A stretch of DNA of 64,000 nt, taken from the NCBI RefSeq assembly GCF_900100765.1, contig NZ_FNFO01000002.1:806001-870000 (forward strand), in the 5' to 3' direction. The position numbers and the translations under genes were made by a program. Below are positions 43,594-52,370 of the stretch, piece by piece. The DNA is from Catalinimonas alkaloidigena (lineage in GTDB: Bacteria; Bacteroidota; Bacteroidia; Cytophagales; Flexibacteraceae). How positions within the stretch are numbered: the stretch's first letter is position 1; every line of letters starts with the position of its first letter. The notes beneath the pieces are model-generated. The model saw only the letters and a list, made by a program, of their open reading frames with translations, searched no databases and was not told the origin of the DNA.

Positions 43594-43643
43594 AGGACTG
43601 AGCCCCGGCGAGAGCAATTCTTGCGCGGGGTTCGTCCCTTTTT
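43594..43643 (+). terminator. Terminator of the SusCD operon
   Basis: GGAC..GAGCCCCG (43595-43607) pairs with CGGGGTTC..GTCC (43626-43637), followed by T5. Confidence 0.7.
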
Positions 43644-44268
43644 AACGGGCGTGTTTCTCCGAAATTTTCTCGAAATACTCGGAGACACTGGTCGCTCGCC
43701 GGAAAAACGACTTGAGCAACGTAAAGGCAAACAGCCCGCTGCCCAAAAACATCAGCAGGTTCCAATAGAGGGCCACCGGGGTGGTATAAGGTTCGAGCAG
43801 AAGCGCTTCCGGCGCAATGGTCAGCAGGTCCGATTCCAACAGGTGCAGGTTGTCAGCACTTAGCTTCTCCAGGCCCGCTTTGGTCACACCGCTCAGTAGG
43901 GTGCTGTCGGGCAGGAGGCAAGTGTTGTAGTTTTCGCAATTGCGGGGGCGTTTGGGAAGTTGCACCAGCAGATGAGCCGTTACGGGCTGCCCGGCGAGCA
44001 GGCGATCCTGCTGTGCCTGGCTGATGACCGGATAAGTAATGTCTGTGGTCAGCGAGCGCTCGTCGGCCGAAGTCAGGTACGGCCCGGCGGCAATGGCGTT
44101 GTGGATGGTCACGTAACGAGGATCGTGCGCGCCCTCGGTTTCCAGCGCCGCAATATCCGCCTCGTACGGCGTGCGGGCGTAGTAGTTAATTTTAAGGCCG
44201 TCGAGACCTTTCCAGGAGACGAAGAAGAAGAGCGCCCCGAACAGGAGCTTGTTGAAGATGGTGCGCAT
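43642..44268 (-). CDS. Membrane protein of unknown function, two TM helices
   Basis: 208 residues. The N-terminal helix (LLFGALFFFVSWKGL) and a C-terminal helix (LYWNLLMFLGSGLFAFTLL) flank a ~145-residue extracytoplasmic domain (ITYPVISQAQQDRLLAGQPVTAHLLVQLP, CENYNTCLLPDSTLLSGVTKAGLEKL). A pair of Cys residues (NCENYNTC) may form a disulfide. A basic tail follows (FFRRATSVSEYFEKISEKHAR). The sequence resembles no family I know. It is convergent with the SusCD operon. Confidence 0.7.
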   Translation of the reverse strand: MRTIFNKLLFGALFFFVSWKGLDGLKINYYARTPYEADIAALETEGAHDPRYVTIHNAIAAGPYLTSADERSLTTDITYPVISQAQQDRLLAGQPVTAHLLVQLPKRPRNCENYNTCLLPDSTLLSGVTKAGLEKLSADNLHLLESDLLTIAPEALLLEPYTTPVALYWNLLMFLGSGLFAFTLLKSFFRRATSVSEYFEKISEKHAR

Positions 44269-44668
44269 CAGCTAGTAGACAGACCAGCGGGCAAATTACG
44301 GGACGTGCCAAACAAAAAAAGACAAAACGTGTTTCCGAAGAGTACAGGCGTCCGACGCCGCACCGATTCGTTGTGCCTATCGCTGCGTTCCGGCAAATAT
44401 GCACGGGAGAAGGTTCTGATTCTGCAACTAAATCCGTAGGTTCGCTACGCGAAGTGGGATCAGTCCGATCGAAGCGTACATGGCGCGACAGGCCTCGGCA
44501 GTATTTTTTGGGCTACGCGGGTGTGGTTTCTTCATGCTACTCTAGGCCCAGGAGTGCGCTCTCCTACCCAACAGGCCGAAGGTCGCGAGCGGCGAAAGAC
44601 TGAGAAACTAGAAGCAATTTGTACTTTATAGTGACGTTGTTCCTCGGAAAGTGGGCGTAAGGAGCCAT

Positions 44669-44676
44669 ACTTTTTC
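44669..44676 (+). promoter_or_regulatory. -7-like box of the histidine kinase gene
   Basis: TACTTTTT fits TAnnTTTG except the last base. It supports a start after ~44.68 kb. The rest of 44269-44728 shows no gene. Confidence 0.3.
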
Positions 44677-44728
44677 CGGATGCTTCCGCTTCCCGAACAA
44701 CCGACCAGATACATTATTTTACGCGATT

Positions 44729-47128
44729 TTGAATCCTTTGCCATCTTCTGAGTTTGGCCAGACCCCGTGGCTACACGACTTATACATGCAGGCTCCGGTT
44801 GCCATCGGAATTTACCTCGGTGAGCAGCACGTCATTCAGTTTGCCAACCCCCGCATGTGCGAGATTTGGGGGCGCAGCTTCCAACAGGTGATCAATACGC
44901 CACTCTTCAAAGCATTGCCCGAAGTCAGCGGACAGGGATTTGAGGAGATTCTGGCCGACGTGTACCATCGGGGAGTGCCTTTTACGGGCGACGAGTTGCC
45001 GGCCACCCTGCAACGGAACGGCAAGCTGGAACTGGCATACTTCAACATCCTGTATGATCCGCTGCGCAACGAGCAGAACGAAGTGTACGGCGTTTTGCAA
45101 ACCGCCATCGAAGTGACCGAATTGGTGGAAGCGCGTAAAAAGGCCGAGTACAACGAGGAAACCCTGAAAGTCGCGCTGGAAGCCGCCCGCATGGGTACTT
45201 TCCTGGTCGATTTTGTGCACCAATCCTTAACCACTTCCAAAAGCTACGACCAGATTTTTGGCTATGCCGACGGCGACTTCGTCTGGGATCAGACGCGCTT
45301 CTGGCGCCATGTGCTGCCGGAAGATCGGCCCGAGCTCGAAGCGGTCTACCAACGAGGCTTGCAAGAAGGCACGCTTGATTTCGAAACGCGCATTCGGTGG
45401 GAAGACGGAAGTCTGCACTGGGTGCAGGTCAAGGGTAAAATATCCTTCAACCTCAAGGGAAATCCGATGCACCTGACGGGCATCGTCATGGACATTACGG
45501 AGCAGCGACAGGCCGCCGAACGCGAACGGCAACTGGCCGCCGAACAGGCCGCCCGCTTGGAAGCCGAACGGCAAGGGAAAATCCTCCACGATTTGTTCAT
45601 GCACGCTCCGGCGCTGATCTGCATTCTGAATGGGCCGACCCACACCTTTACGTTGGTGAATCCCCTTTACCAACAGTTATTTCCGGGGCGGCAGTTACTT
45701 GGGGTGCCGTTGCTGGAGGCCTTGCCGGAATTGACCGGCCAGCCCATCGAGGGCATCATCAACCAGGTCTATGAAACCGGCGAGACGTTTGTCGGCAAAG
45801 AAGTCCCTGTGGAACTGAAGCGGGACGACACGCGCCAGCTGGTAACTACCTATTTCAACTTCGTCTACCAGGCCATGCGCGACAAGGACGAGAACGTCAG
45901 TGGCATTTTGGTCTTTGCGTTCGATGTGACGGAACAATTGCTGGCCCGCAAACAGATCGAGCACAATGCAGAGAGCCTGCGGCTGGCCCTGGAGGCCGGC
46001 AGTATGGGCACCTGGGATCTGGATCTGGTCCGGCAGACTACCGTTCGGACGATCCAGCACGATGCCATTTTCGGTTACGAACGCCTGCTCGATCACTGGG
46101 ATTACGAGAGCTTTATGCGCCACGTGCTGCCGCAGTACAAAGAGGAAGTCGCCCGTGCTTTTCAGAAATCGTACGCGAGCGGTGAACTTAACTTTGAAAC
46201 GCGCATCCAGACCATCGATAACCATTTGCGGTGGATTGCCGTACGCGGCCGCACGTTCTACCAGGACGCGCAACCGATCCGCATGGCCGGGGTCGTGATG
46301 GACATCACTTCGCGCAAGCGGGTCGAAGAGCAGTTGCAGCAACTGACCGAAGAGCTGGCCAGCAGCAATGAAGAATTGCTGGCCGCCAACGAAGAGATTC
46401 GGGCGGGTATGGAAGAGCTTTCGCTGGCCAACAAGCAGCTGCGGCTGATCAATGCCGATCTGGACAATTTCATTTATACCGCCTCGCACGACCTGAAAGC
46501 GCCCATCCTCAACATCGAAGGGCTGATGAAACTTCTGGTGCGCAACCTGCCGATCGAGAGCCTGGAGAACCAGACGGTCACCAAGATCATGAGCTCGATC
46601 GACAATTCGGTCAAGCGATTCCAAACTACTATCGAAGAGCTGGCCAACATCACCAAGCTCCAGCGCGAATCCGAAGAGCCCGTGCTGATCGAGTTTGCGA
46701 CGGTGGTGCGGGACGTACTGCTCGACTTGCAGACGCAGGTAGAAGAAGCAGAACCGCACATCGAAACGCATTTTGAAGCCTGCCAGCCCCTGCGCTTCTC
46801 CTATAAAAACTTGAAGAGTGTTTGTTACAACCTGATTTCCAACGCCATAAAGTACCGGGCACCAGAGCGTCCCCTAACGATTTCGATCACTTGTTACCAG
46901 GAAGCAAGTTATCAGGTGCTGGAGGTAGAAGACAACGGGTTGGGCATGAAAGAAGAAAACATTCCGAAGGTGTTCAGCATGTTCAAGCGGCTGCATACGC
47001 ACGTCGAGGGGTCGGGCGTAGGGCTTTACCTAGTTAAGCGCATCGTCGACAACGCCGGCGGCAAGGTCGAGGTGGAAAGTGAGGAAGGCGTCGGGACCAC
47101 GTTCCGCGTTCTGTTGCCCATGGACTGA
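44729..47128 (+). CDS. Multi-PAS sensor histidine kinase
   Basis: About 800 residues from the TTG at 44729 (LNPLPSSEFGQTPWL); a GTG at 44651 is in frame but lies before the promoter-like box. Four PAS/PAC units alternate: a pair of the type LYMQAPVAIGIY / LFMHAPALICIL, each followed by a GTFLVDFVHQSL / GTWDLDLVRQTT unit with a PAC end (MDITEQRQ, MDITSRKR). A coiled coil leads to the H-box YTASHDLKAPILNIEG, then N-box YNLISNAIKYRAP, G1 EDNGLGM and G2 GSGVGLYLVKRIV. There are no TM helices, so the kinase is soluble. No response regulator is adjacent, making it an orphan. The duplicated PAS-PAC pair suggests internal duplication. Confidence 0.9.
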   Translation: MNPLPSSEFGQTPWLHDLYMQAPVAIGIYLGEQHVIQFANPRMCEIWGRSFQQVINTPLFKALPEVSGQGFEEILADVYHRGVPFTGDELPATLQRNGKLELAYFNILYDPLRNEQNEVYGVLQTAIEVTELVEARKKAEYNEETLKVALEAARMGTFLVDFVHQSLTTSKSYDQIFGYADGDFVWDQTRFWRHVLPEDRPELEAVYQRGLQEGTLDFETRIRWEDGSLHWVQVKGKISFNLKGNPMHLTGIVMDITEQRQAAERERQLAAEQAARLEAERQGKILHDLFMHAPALICILNGPTHTFTLVNPLYQQLFPGRQLLGVPLLEALPELTGQPIEGIINQVYETGETFVGKEVPVELKRDDTRQLVTTYFNFVYQAMRDKDENVSGILVFAFDVTEQLLARKQIEHNAESLRLALEAGSMGTWDLDLVRQTTVRTIQHDAIFGYERLLDHWDYESFMRHVLPQYKEEVARAFQKSYASGELNFETRIQTIDNHLRWIAVRGRTFYQDAQPIRMAGVVMDITSRKRVEEQLQQLTEELASSNEELLAANEEIRAGMEELSLANKQLRLINADLDNFIYTASHDLKAPILNIEGLMKLLVRNLPIESLENQTVTKIMSSIDNSVKRFQTTIEELANITKLQRESEEPVLIEFATVVRDVLLDLQTQVEEAEPHIETHFEACQPLRFSYKNLKSVCYNLISNAIKYRAPERPLTISITCYQEASYQVLEVEDNGLGMKEENIPKVFSMFKRLHTHVEGSGVGLYLVKRIVDNAGGKVEVESEEGVGTTFRVLLPMD

Positions 47129-47154
47129 CCGCCGTGCGGTTCCCTGTTTTTTTC

Positions 47155-47162
47155 GTACTTTC
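47155..47162 (+). promoter_or_regulatory. -7-like box of the Rrf2 gene
   Basis: TACTTTCG, one mismatch to TAnnTTTG, 53 bp before the ATG. Confidence 0.35.
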
Positions 47163-47215
47163 GAACAAGGTAGCCAGGGTTCGGTCGGCTGCCGTGCGGT
47201 TCTGTTACTACATCC

Positions 47216-47653
47216 ATGCTTTCTAAAAAAACCAAATATGCGATCAATGCCCTGGTTCGTCTCGCCAAGGAGAAAGAGCGTGGGCCCATTCTGATCAGTG
47301 AAATCTCGGAGCGGGAAAACATTCCCAAGAAATTTCTGGAAGCCATTCTGCTGGACCTGAAAAATGCGGGTGTGCTGGGTAGCAAAAAAGGGAGGGGTGG
47401 AGGCTATTACCTGCTGCGCGATCCGGCGGAGGTCAATCTGGCGGACGTGATCCGTCTGTTCGACGGGGCGCTGGCGCTGTTGCCCTGCGTAACGTATAAG
47501 TATTACGAGCGTTGTGAAGAGTGTCGCGACGAAGAAACCTGCGGCATCCGCGACGTGATTGCGCAAGTGCGTGACCAAACGGTGAAGATCCTGAAAGACA
47601 ACACATTAGCGGACATCATACGCCGGGAAGAGACGCTGAAGATCACGCCCTGA
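47216..47653 (+). CDS. Rrf2-family transcriptional regulator
   Basis: 145 residues. The winged helix-turn-helix at the N-terminus (KKTKYAINALVRLAKEK, ISERENIPKKFLEAILLDLKNAGVLGSKKGRGGGYYL) is the Rrf2 signature. Cys 91, 100, 103 and 109 (CVTYKYYERCEEC....C) are at positions comparable to the Fe-S ligands of IscR, so a cluster is possible. The next gene is a TonB receptor with two operator-like repeats in its promoter, followed by a TauE/SafE permease. In Bacteroidota such Rrf2/TonB/TauE sets go with sulfur assimilation, so a sulfur-responsive repressor is the likely role. Confidence 0.9.
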   Translation: MLSKKTKYAINALVRLAKEKERGPILISEISERENIPKKFLEAILLDLKNAGVLGSKKGRGGGYYLLRDPAEVNLADVIRLFDGALALLPCVTYKYYERCEECRDEETCGIRDVIAQVRDQTVKILKDNTLADIIRREETLKITP

Positions 47654-47671
47654 AATTTTTTTACATCAAAG

Positions 47672-47688
47672 TCTACTAAGTCTGTAGG
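47672..47688. promoter_or_regulatory. Operator-like site 1 (Rrf2 candidate)
   Basis: TCTACTAAGTCTGTAGG, an imperfect palindrome (CTAC/GTAG). A related copy lies at 47791. It sits upstream of the AATCTTTG promoter-like box at 47708-47715. Confidence 0.5.
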
Positions 47689-47707
47689 TTTTTAGATTTA
47701 TTGTTCG

Positions 47708-47715
47708 AATCTTTG
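47708..47715 (+). promoter_or_regulatory. -7-like box between the two operator sites
   Basis: AATCTTTG is close to TAnnTTTG, with operator-like repeats on both sides, the arrangement expected for repression of the TonB receptor gene. Confidence 0.35.
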
Positions 47716-47790
47716 TGAACGAGATCGGGGCGCGTGACGCGCTAGACTCAGGTGTGCTTCTGGAAAGAAGCAATTTTTTTGCCTTATAAA

Positions 47791-47807
47791 TCTATTATTT
47801 CTGTAGA
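47791..47807. promoter_or_regulatory. Operator-like site 2 (Rrf2 candidate)
   Basis: TCTATTATTTCTGTAGA: TCTA...TAGA palindrome matching site 1 at 12 of 17 positions, 18 bp before the TonB-receptor ATG. Confidence 0.5.
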
Positions 47808-47824
47808 CTTTATTGATTTATGAT

Positions 47825-50620
47825 ATGAAACAGGTACGCTTTCTTCTTTTCCTCCTGGTGCTGGTCACGGCGATTGCCCCGTGGGTCCGCGCGCAAAACA
47901 GCCCCGTATTGATCACCGGACAGGTCCACGATACCCAAACGCAGGAACCCCTGATTGGCGTCAACGTCATGGTCCAGGGCACCGTAACCGGTACCATCAC
48001 CGATGCCGACGGAAATTTCAGCCTGCGTACGCAGTTGCGCCTGCCGCTGGTGCTGGTCTTTTCGATGGTGGGATTCGAGCCTCGGGAGGTCACGCTCAAC
48101 AGCGCTAACACCGGCCTGAACGTTTCGCTCAATGCACAGACCGTCCTGGCCGACGAAGTGGTGGTTACGGCTTCGCGGGTAGAAGAACGCATTGCGCGGT
48201 CGCCGGTCGCCATCGATAAGCTCGACATTCGGGCCATCAAGGAGACACCCGCCCCGACCTTTTTCGATGCGCTGGAAAGCGTGAAGGGCATTCAGATGAC
48301 AACGTCGAGCATGGGCTTCAAGGTGCCGAACGCGCGTGGCTTCAACAATACGACCAACGCGCGTTTTACCCAACTGGTCGACGGAACCGACGTGCAGTCG
48401 CCCGGCATCGGAGCACCGATTGCAAACACACTCGGCCCGACGGAACTCGATATTGAAAGTATTGAAATTATGCCCGGGGCTTCGTCGGCCCTCTACGGCA
48501 TGAATGCCCTGAACGGAATGATCAACATCCAGACCAAAAGCCCATTCCTTTACCAGGGCCTGAGCGTCTACCAGAAAGTGGCAGTCAACCACATCAACGA
48601 TCCCGATCTGCCGGCAAAGCCGTTTACCGAAACGGCCCTGCGCTACGCCAAGGCCTTTAACGACCGCTTTGCTGTTAAAATCAACCTGGGGTACACACGA
48701 GGCACCGACTGGGTCGCCAACGATACGCGCGACCTGAACCCGGATGCCAACGCTTCGGTAGGCCTGACCGGTGCCGATAATCCGGGGCTGGACCCGATCA
48801 ACAGCTATGGCAACGAAAACTCGAACCGGCGTAACCTTGAGGTCGACGGAAAGCTTTATCAGGTGCGGCGCACAGGCTATTACGATCGGGAGATCACTAA
48901 CTACAACATCGAAAACATCAAAGCCGATGTGGCCCTGCACTACCGTCTGACCGAGCGCCTGGAGGCCATCTATACCTACAAAGTGGGTCGTGCCGACGCC
49001 AATTACACGCGCGGGAACCGCATTGGCCTCGACGACTTTCTGCTGCAACAGCACCGGGTGGAACTGAAGGGCCCGCGTTTCCTGCTGCGCGCTTACGAAG
49101 TGCACGAAAATTCCGGCAATAGCTACAACATGCGTCCGCTGGGCGAAAACCTGGATCGCTCCTTCAAGTCAGACGACGTGTGGTTTGCCGACTATAAAAC
49201 GGCGCTGACGACACAGCTCGACGCCGGCGTAGCGCAGGCAGAAGCCCACCGGCTGGCGCGTCAGGCTGCCGATGCGGGTCGATTCCAGCCCGGCACGCCG
49301 GAGTTTGAGGCGGAACGCAAACGGCTGATCGGCATCAACAACTGGGACCAGGGCGCCTGGTTGCTCATGAAAAACCGCTTCTATCAGGCCGAAGGGCAGT
49401 ACGACCTGAGCGAGCTGGTCAACAACCGGTTCAACCTGCTGGTGGGAGCCGACCACCGAACCTATGTAATTTATCCGGACGGCAACAGTTTCATCAATCC
49501 GGACGAGCCAGGCGAAAATCTGTACTACAGCAAGACCGGCGGTTTTGTGCAGATAAGCCGGACGATGCTGGACAAACGCCTGAAGGTGACGGGATCGTTG
49601 CGCCTCGACAAGGCCGACTATTTCAAAAGCAAACTCAACCCACGGGTTTCGGTGGTGTATACGGCCAATGAAGTGCACAACTTCCGGGTTTCGTACCAGA
49701 ACGGCTATCGCTTTCCGACCATTTTCGAAGGGTTTTCGTACGTGAACAACGGCGGCATCCGGCGCCTGGGAGGCTTGCCCCTGATGTCGCAGCGGGATCA
49801 GATTTTCGAAAACTCGTACGTGCGCTCGTCGGTCGATGCGTTCCAAAAAGCGGTGGTGAGCGATGTCAATACCCTGGGACTGACCCGCGAAGAAGCGGCA
49901 CTGAAGAACAAAGATCTCCTGCTCCGCAACACCTACACTTATCTGCAACCCGAGCACATCCACGCGTTCGATGCGGGCTATCGCGCTTCGCTTTTCAACA
50001 ACAAGCTGTACGTCGATGTGGATTTGTATTTCAACATCTACAGCAACTTCATCGATCAGCTGGAGGTCGCGGTGCCCAACCGGGGAACCATCGGGCAGGT
50101 ACAGGAAGGGGGCGTCGATTCCACCCTTTTCCAGATGGTCGACACCCGTACGCAGGAGCGGTACCGCATGTGGACCAATTCGACCAGCATCACGTATAAC
50201 TACGGCGCTTCGGTGGGACTGGCCTACAACCTGTACAAGAATTATACGCTGAGCGGCAACCTGAGCTATGCAGTGCTGGACCGCGTCGCCAAACGCGATC
50301 CGCTCGAAGCCGCCTTCAACACGCCCCAATACATAGTCAACATGAGTTTCGGCAACCGGCAGGTGCTCAAAAACCTGGGCTATAACCTGGCCTGGCACTG
50401 GCAGGATGCCTTCCTGTGGAAAGCGTCGCTGGCCAACGGCACCGTACCGGCCTACCAAACGGTCGACGCGCAGGTGACTTACCGCGTGCCTTCCTGGAAG
50501 GCGACCGCGAAGCTGGGAGGCTCTAATCTGCTCAACCACCGTTACGTCCAGTACATCGGCGGACCTACGGTCGGCGCGATTTACTACTTGGCCCTGACGT
50601 TCGACGGCTTACTGAACTAA
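47825..50620 (+). CDS. TonB-dependent receptor with carboxypeptidase-D-like domain
   Basis: 931 residues from the ATG at 47825 (MKQVRFLLFLLVLVTAIAP; signal peptide ending RAQ); an upstream TTG is in frame. The CarboxypepD_reg-like domain (about 30-105, ITGQVHDTQTQEPLIGVNVMV) is followed by DEVVVTASR, a plug (VPNARGFNNTTNARFTQLVDG, GASSALYGMNALNGMINI) and a barrel ending NLLNHRYVQYIGGP. It is not SusC type and has no SusD partner. With Rrf2-type operators upstream and a TauE/SafE permease 31 bp downstream, an organosulfur or sulfur-containing ligand is a reasonable guess. Confidence 0.92.
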   Translation: MKQVRFLLFLLVLVTAIAPWVRAQNSPVLITGQVHDTQTQEPLIGVNVMVQGTVTGTITDADGNFSLRTQLRLPLVLVFSMVGFEPREVTLNSANTGLNVSLNAQTVLADEVVVTASRVEERIARSPVAIDKLDIRAIKETPAPTFFDALESVKGIQMTTSSMGFKVPNARGFNNTTNARFTQLVDGTDVQSPGIGAPIANTLGPTELDIESIEIMPGASSALYGMNALNGMINIQTKSPFLYQGLSVYQKVAVNHINDPDLPAKPFTETALRYAKAFNDRFAVKINLGYTRGTDWVANDTRDLNPDANASVGLTGADNPGLDPINSYGNENSNRRNLEVDGKLYQVRRTGYYDREITNYNIENIKADVALHYRLTERLEAIYTYKVGRADANYTRGNRIGLDDFLLQQHRVELKGPRFLLRAYEVHENSGNSYNMRPLGENLDRSFKSDDVWFADYKTALTTQLDAGVAQAEAHRLARQAADAGRFQPGTPEFEAERKRLIGINNWDQGAWLLMKNRFYQAEGQYDLSELVNNRFNLLVGADHRTYVIYPDGNSFINPDEPGENLYYSKTGGFVQISRTMLDKRLKVTGSLRLDKADYFKSKLNPRVSVVYTANEVHNFRVSYQNGYRFPTIFEGFSYVNNGGIRRLGGLPLMSQRDQIFENSYVRSSVDAFQKAVVSDVNTLGLTREEAALKNKDLLLRNTYTYLQPEHIHAFDAGYRASLFNNKLYVDVDLYFNIYSNFIDQLEVAVPNRGTIGQVQEGGVDSTLFQMVDTRTQERYRMWTNSTSITYNYGASVGLAYNLYKNYTLSGNLSYAVLDRVAKRDPLEAAFNTPQYIVNMSFGNRQVLKNLGYNLAWHWQDAFLWKASLANGTVPAYQTVDAQVTYRVPSWKATAKLGGSNLLNHRYVQYIGGPTVGAIYYLALTFDGLLN

Positions 50621-50651
50621 CCACTTTTTCTAATCCTTGCGGAGCAATTCC

Positions 50652-51587
50652 ATGAAACGAATCATGAACCAGGTAGCGGGCGTGTTGCACATTCCCGCCC
50701 TGACCATCGGTGCTAAAACGTACCATCCCGGGCGACTGTTGATGCTCCTGCTGTCGCTCGTGTTTCTTTACAGCATGATGTTGCTGGTCGACTGGATCGG
50801 GTGGGGGCAGCTACTCGCGTTCAAGAGCGTGCTGTACGAGCACCGCGTCGAACTTCTGCAGTACATGGCCGTCGGGTTTGTTGCGCAACTGATCGATGGC
50901 GCGCTGGGCATGGCCTACGGGGTGAGTTCCACCTCGTTTCTGCTGAGCCTGGGGTTGCCTCCGGCCGCCGCCAGCGCCAGCGTGCACCTGGCCGAGGTAT
51001 TCACCACGGGTTTTTCGGGGCTGGCTCACCTCACGTTCCGAAACGTGAGCCGGAAACTGCTGGGACGGCTCATTTTGCCGGGGATGATCGGTGCGGCGGC
51101 CGGTGCCTATCTGCTGAGCAGCTTCGACGGTGATTTTATGAAACCGTTCATTTCGCTCTACCTCCTGATCATGGGGGGCATCATCATCCGCAAGGCGTTG
51201 CGCAAACAATCGCCTGCCGAGCAATCCACGAAGAACCTGGGCGCACTGGCCGCATTCGGCGGACTGGTCGATGCCATTGGTGGCGGAGGCTGGGGGCCGG
51301 TCGTGACCACCACGTTGCTGGGGCGGGGACACCACGCCCGTTACGTAATTGGGTCGGTCAATACGGCCGAGTTTTTTGTGGCGCTGACCAGCTCGATCTT
51401 CTTTCTGCTGATGCTGGGCAGCCAGCCGTGGCTCATCGTGATGGGGCTGGTGTTGGGCGGGCTCTTCTCGGCGCCGTTGGCCGCGTGGCTCTGCCAGCGC
51501 CTGAAGCCGCGCACGCTGATGCTGATCGTCGGGACGGTGATTATCCTCCTGAGCCTGCGCACCGTATTCACCAGTTGGGTACTGTAA
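50652..51587 (+). CDS. TauE/SafE-family permease (sulfite exporter type)
   Basis: 311 residues from the ATG at 50652, 31 bp after the receptor gene, so cotranscribed. Eight to nine hydrophobic helices include the family repeats GALGMAYGVSSTSFLLSLGLPPAAASASVHLAEV and GGLVDAIGGGGWGPVVTTTLLG, the two pseudo-symmetric halves of TauE/SafE. The family moves sulfite, sulfoacetate or related anions across the inner membrane. The link to an Rrf2 regulator and a TonB receptor supports a sulfur role. Confidence 0.9.
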   Translation: MKRIMNQVAGVLHIPALTIGAKTYHPGRLLMLLLSLVFLYSMMLLVDWIGWGQLLAFKSVLYEHRVELLQYMAVGFVAQLIDGALGMAYGVSSTSFLLSLGLPPAAASASVHLAEVFTTGFSGLAHLTFRNVSRKLLGRLILPGMIGAAAGAYLLSSFDGDFMKPFISLYLLIMGGIIIRKALRKQSPAEQSTKNLGALAAFGGLVDAIGGGGWGPVVTTTLLGRGHHARYVIGSVNTAEFFVALTSSIFFLLMLGSQPWLIVMGLVLGGLFSAPLAAWLCQRLKPRTLMLIVGTVIILLSLRTVFTSWVL

Positions 51588-51656
51588 CGCATTTGAAATT
51601 TTGCTACCTTACGTGCCCTTGATTTTTAGATTATTCATCCCAAAATACTTACTATC

Positions 51657-52295
51657 ATGGCACTTCGATTAGGCGATGTAGCTCCTGATTTTACCGCTGA
51701 AACGACAGAAGGCACCATTCATTTTCACGAATGGCTGGGCGATAGCTGGGGCGTACTTTTTTCGCACCCGGCCGATTTTACGCCCGTTTGCACCACGGAA
51801 CTAGGCACTGTGGCGCGCTATAAACCTGAGTTCGAAAAGCGTAATGTAAAGGTGATCGCCCTGAGTGTAGATCCGCTCGGATCGCACAACGAATGGGTAA
51901 AGGACATCAACGAAACCCAGAAAACCAACGTGAACTACCCGATGATTGCGGACGAAGATCAGCACGTGGCGAAGCTCTACGACATGATCCACCCCAATGC
52001 GTCGGACACGCTGACCGTACGTTCGGTGTTCATCATCGGAGCCGATAAAAAAATAAAGCTGATTCTGACGTATCCGGCCTCAACCGGGCGCAATTTCGAC
52101 GAGATTCTGCGGGTGATCGACAGCTTGCAGCTCACGGCGAATTATAGTGTGGCGACTCCCGCCAACTGGCAGCACGGGCAGGACGTGGTGATTTCGCCTT
52201 CGATCAAGGACGAAGACATTCCGGCCAAGTTTCCGAAAGGTCACCAGAAGGTGAAGCCGTACCTGCGTACGACGCCGCAGCCTAACCTGGACTAG
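51657..52295 (+). CDS. 1-Cys peroxiredoxin (Prx6 type)
   Basis: 212 residues. FSHPADFTPVCTTELG carries the peroxidatic Cys45 in the PxxxT/S-xx-C context. There is no other Cys in the protein, so it is a 1-Cys enzyme. The extended C-terminus (LQLTANYSVATPANWQHGQDVVISP..) is the Prx6-type dimerisation/arm region. It reduces hydroperoxides in the cytoplasm. Its position 69 bp after a probable sulfur-regulated permease gene could be coincidental or tie it to sulfur/oxidative stress. A bidirectional terminator follows. Confidence 0.94.
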   Translation: MALRLGDVAPDFTAETTEGTIHFHEWLGDSWGVLFSHPADFTPVCTTELGTVARYKPEFEKRNVKVIALSVDPLGSHNEWVKDINETQKTNVNYPMIADEDQHVAKLYDMIHPNASDTLTVRSVFIIGADKKIKLILTYPASTGRNFDEILRVIDSLQLTANYSVATPANWQHGQDVVISPSIKDEDIPAKFPKGHQKVKPYLRTTPQPNLD

Positions 52296-52320
52296 TCAAC
52301 ACGACTTTTAAACCCACAAA

Positions 52321-52352
52321 AAAAGCCCGCGACCAGAAGTTGCGGGCTTTTT
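52321..52352. terminator. Bidirectional terminator
   Basis: AAAAGCCCGC (52321-52330) pairs with GCGGGCTTTT (52342-52351). It serves the peroxiredoxin gene and the convergent TolC gene. Confidence 0.9.
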
Positions 52353-52370
52353 TAGGTTCAGGTGGTTTGG

